Assembly (NCBI GenBank): GCA_013339895.1
Contig: JABACO010000003.1
Location: 8,043,662-8,107,661 of the forward strand
DNA length: 64,000 bases
DNA from: Ephydatia muelleri
Taxonomy: Eukaryota > Porifera > Demospongiae > Spongillida > Spongillidae
Direction of reading: 5' to 3'
Shown here: in pieces, positions 62,730 to 64,000 of the stretch
Layout of the letters: every line of letters begins with the position of its first letter
Numbering within the stretch: the first letter of the stretch is position 1
Notes under the pieces: generated by a model
What the model was told of the DNA's origin: nothing
The model's input: the letters and a program-made list of their open reading frames with translations, nothing else
Databases searched by the model: none
Translations under genes and position numbers: made by a program

Positions 62730-62870
62730 GCCTGTATACAGTACCTTCAATGTACCCGGGAAAGTGCCAGGAACTGGATGAGGAGCTAGGAGTGTGTGAT
62801 GTGGGACTTGGACTCATCATAACTACAGCTGTAGTCATATTCTCCTCCAGCAGCTGGGAGCATACCTGGG
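62730..62870 (-). other. candidate exon A, inverted copy
   Basis: On the minus strand: CTTCCCAGGTATGCTCCCAG acceptor context, CTGCTGGAGGAGAATATGAC, then an extended MMSPSPTSHTPSSSSSSWHF PGYIEG reading before GTACTG. Relative to the plus-strand copies it carries an 8-bp extra ACAGCTGT block. Reading frame and function unknown. Confidence 0.35.
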
Positions 62871-63060
62871 AAGGATAGGGTCAAGTGGCCCACTACCCCT
62901 GCTGGGAATCCAATAAAATGAATAACTGGTTAAATCTTTTTTAGATGATGTCAATATACGTTTGTATCTTGAGCTAGTTCTCGGTCAGGTGGATAGTGTA
63001 TGCCACGCCCCCTCCCCCCCACATCCTCTAGACAATGAGCATGCCCTCTTCAGATAAACT

Positions 63061-63252
63061 CACTGAACCACAAGGTCTCTCCCTTCCTTACTCACTGAAC
63101 CTCAAGGTCCCTCCCTTCCTTACTCACTGAACCTCAAGGTCCCTCCCTTCCTTACTCACTGAACCTCAAGGTCCCTCCCTTCCTTACTCACTGAACCTCA
63201 AGGTCCCTCCCTTCCTTACTCACTGAACCTCAAGGTCCCTCCCTTCCTTACT
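63061..63252. repeat. 32-bp tandem repeat, six copies
   Basis: Unit starts CACTGAACCTCAAGGTCCCT and ends CCTTCCTTACT. Copies start at 63061, 63093, 63125, 63157, 63189 and 63221. The first copy has two differences and the rest are identical, so the array expanded recently. Confidence 0.95.
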
Positions 63253-63465
63253 CCCTCCTCCCTCTATTCCTCCCTCCCTTCTACTCTGTCTCCCCTCTTC
63301 AGTTTGCTCCCATTCTGCATGGTGAGTGAACTGGTAATGACAAGTATACAGCTTGCTCATCAAATGAACCTTACATGCCTCACAACAGAAATATGCACCT
63401 TCTAAACTACTAACATCAATTGATGGCGGTGAGCCATGGTTTACATGACTGCGATACATCTGATA
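63253..63465 (-). repeat. TRAF cassette 3' flank, inverted
   Basis: The complement of the flank after TRAF copy 1: GGAGGGAGG stretch, CATTCTGC, GTAATGACAAGTATACAG, ATCAAATGAACCTTAC, TTCTAAACTAC. It connects directly to the TRAF gene that runs off the window. Confidence 0.75.
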
Positions 63466-64000
63466 CTACCTGAAATAGAGTGTGTCATCTTTGAGATACT
63501 GGCATTGTTTGGCCTCATCCAAATTGAGCTCACTGAAGGTAGCAAACGTGTTGTAGCCAAACCCAAAAGGTAGAGGGGAATTTCCTGAGATCTTGAACCA
63601 GTTGTTCTTTTCATCAATAGTGAGGACTATACTCTTGTGATTTTTGTCTCTGATCTGATTCAGTAGGGTCATAGTGAATGTGGCTCTGAGAGGCCACATC
63701 AGATTGCCATCATTCTCTCCCGACATCAAGTGCATATAAACCAATAAATGAGTGCATGCACCATCGTTGAACTCATTGGGGTACACCCTCATATACAACT
63801 TGAAACCATTGGGGTGGGTGTAGAAACCAGGGCTGTACCAGTCCTCATTTGCCTCCTTCTTGCTGAATTCAGGCAATCTTATCACAACCCTGTGAGGCTG
63901 CCGCAATGCCATTATGGCTTTGTCCAGGTGATCCTGAGTAGCCTTCTTAATGTGGTCAGGCATACATTCCCTAAGGCACTCAAATGTGCACCCCTCCTTG
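63466..64000 (-). pseudogene. TRAF-like gene copy 5, partial at window edge, shifted near its end
   Basis: Open from the window edge (EGCTFECLREC) through MPDHIKKATQDHLDKAIMAL, the MATH entry VIRLPEFSKKEANEDWYSPG, LMSGENDGNLMWPLRATFTM and DEAKQCQYLKDDTLYFR, ending in TAG. The intact gene continues for 18 more residues after YFR; here a base lost in TTTCAGG puts a stop in place. It could still make a slightly shortened protein, so calling it dead is tentative. The 5' half lies beyond 64000. Confidence 0.75.

Noticed and set aside
62031-62838. Large Gly/Arg-rich minus and Pro-rich plus open frames
   Set aside because: Same minisatellite inverted; no conserved frame.
63061-63252. Regular 32-bp repeats as a possible CRISPR array
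   Set aside because: Units are directly contiguous without spacers and the DNA is eukaryotic.

Overview
This is eukaryotic, almost certainly invertebrate animal DNA. It has GT-AG introns (47-84 bp in the best-resolved gene), FN3/laminin-G exons of an usherin-like protein, RING-TRAF-MATH genes, and a dense load of animal-type transposons. A sponge or another early-branching invertebrate would fit, but nothing here proves the phylum. There are no prokaryotic features: no operons, no CRISPR array, and no convincing tRNA or rRNA was seen.

Layout. 1-5.7 kb (+): broken exons of an usherin-like FN3/LamG gene among GT microsatellite, a G-rich minisatellite and CCCT tracts. Part of it (about 3.1-5.2 kb) recurs inverted at 25.2-27.0 kb. 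6.1-9.3 kb: two long foldback elements and a hAT-like deletion derivative. 9.3-12.1 kb: no gene recognised. 12.1-17.7 kb: an intact RING-TRAF-MATH gene (389 aa) and a decayed second copy, each in a duplicated cassette with a G-rich minisatellite and two candidate exons of an unidentified gene. 17.9-23.4 kb: spliced integrase remnant, foldback arms, a THAP/DDE + YqaJ (ISL2EU-type) transposon carrying a foldback insertion, and a 575-bp element with perfect 9-bp target duplications. 25.2-31.1 kb: inverted usherin copy, the YqaJ end of a second ISL2EU copy (which is also an empty site for the foldback), and a DIRS-like tyrosine-recombinase retroelement. 31.3-37.6 kb: a giant imperfect palindrome with arms of about 2.2 kb around a TRAF pseudogene. 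37.6-46.8 kb: a three-level nest. An old Ty3/gypsy remnant is interrupted by a 192-bp-LTR gypsy element, which is interrupted by a Ginger-type cut-and-paste transposon. The transposon's seven exons join to exactly 771 codons encoding a gypsy-like integrase, a GPY/F module, a Ulp1-like protease and a PHD finger. 47.2-50 kb: another TRAF pseudogene and a near-perfect foldback. 52.0-57.2 kb: a very young gypsy element (identical 102-bp LTRs, perfect 5-bp TSD, uninterrupted 1238-aa Gag-Pol) inserted in a candidate host exon. 57.8-58.7 kb: CpG-rich 65-bp repeats carrying ATGCAAAT octamers just upstream of a possible first exon. 60.7-64 kb: more cassette copies, including a TRAF gene running off the window.

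Functional picture. Real host genes are few: the usherin-like fragments, the TRAF family (at least nine traces) and two weak candidates. Most of the window is a transposon graveyard with some apparently young residents. The best candidates for an unusual system are the intact, nested Ginger-type transposon with its subterminal motif clusters, and a family of long foldback elements whose two arms are sometimes different family members.
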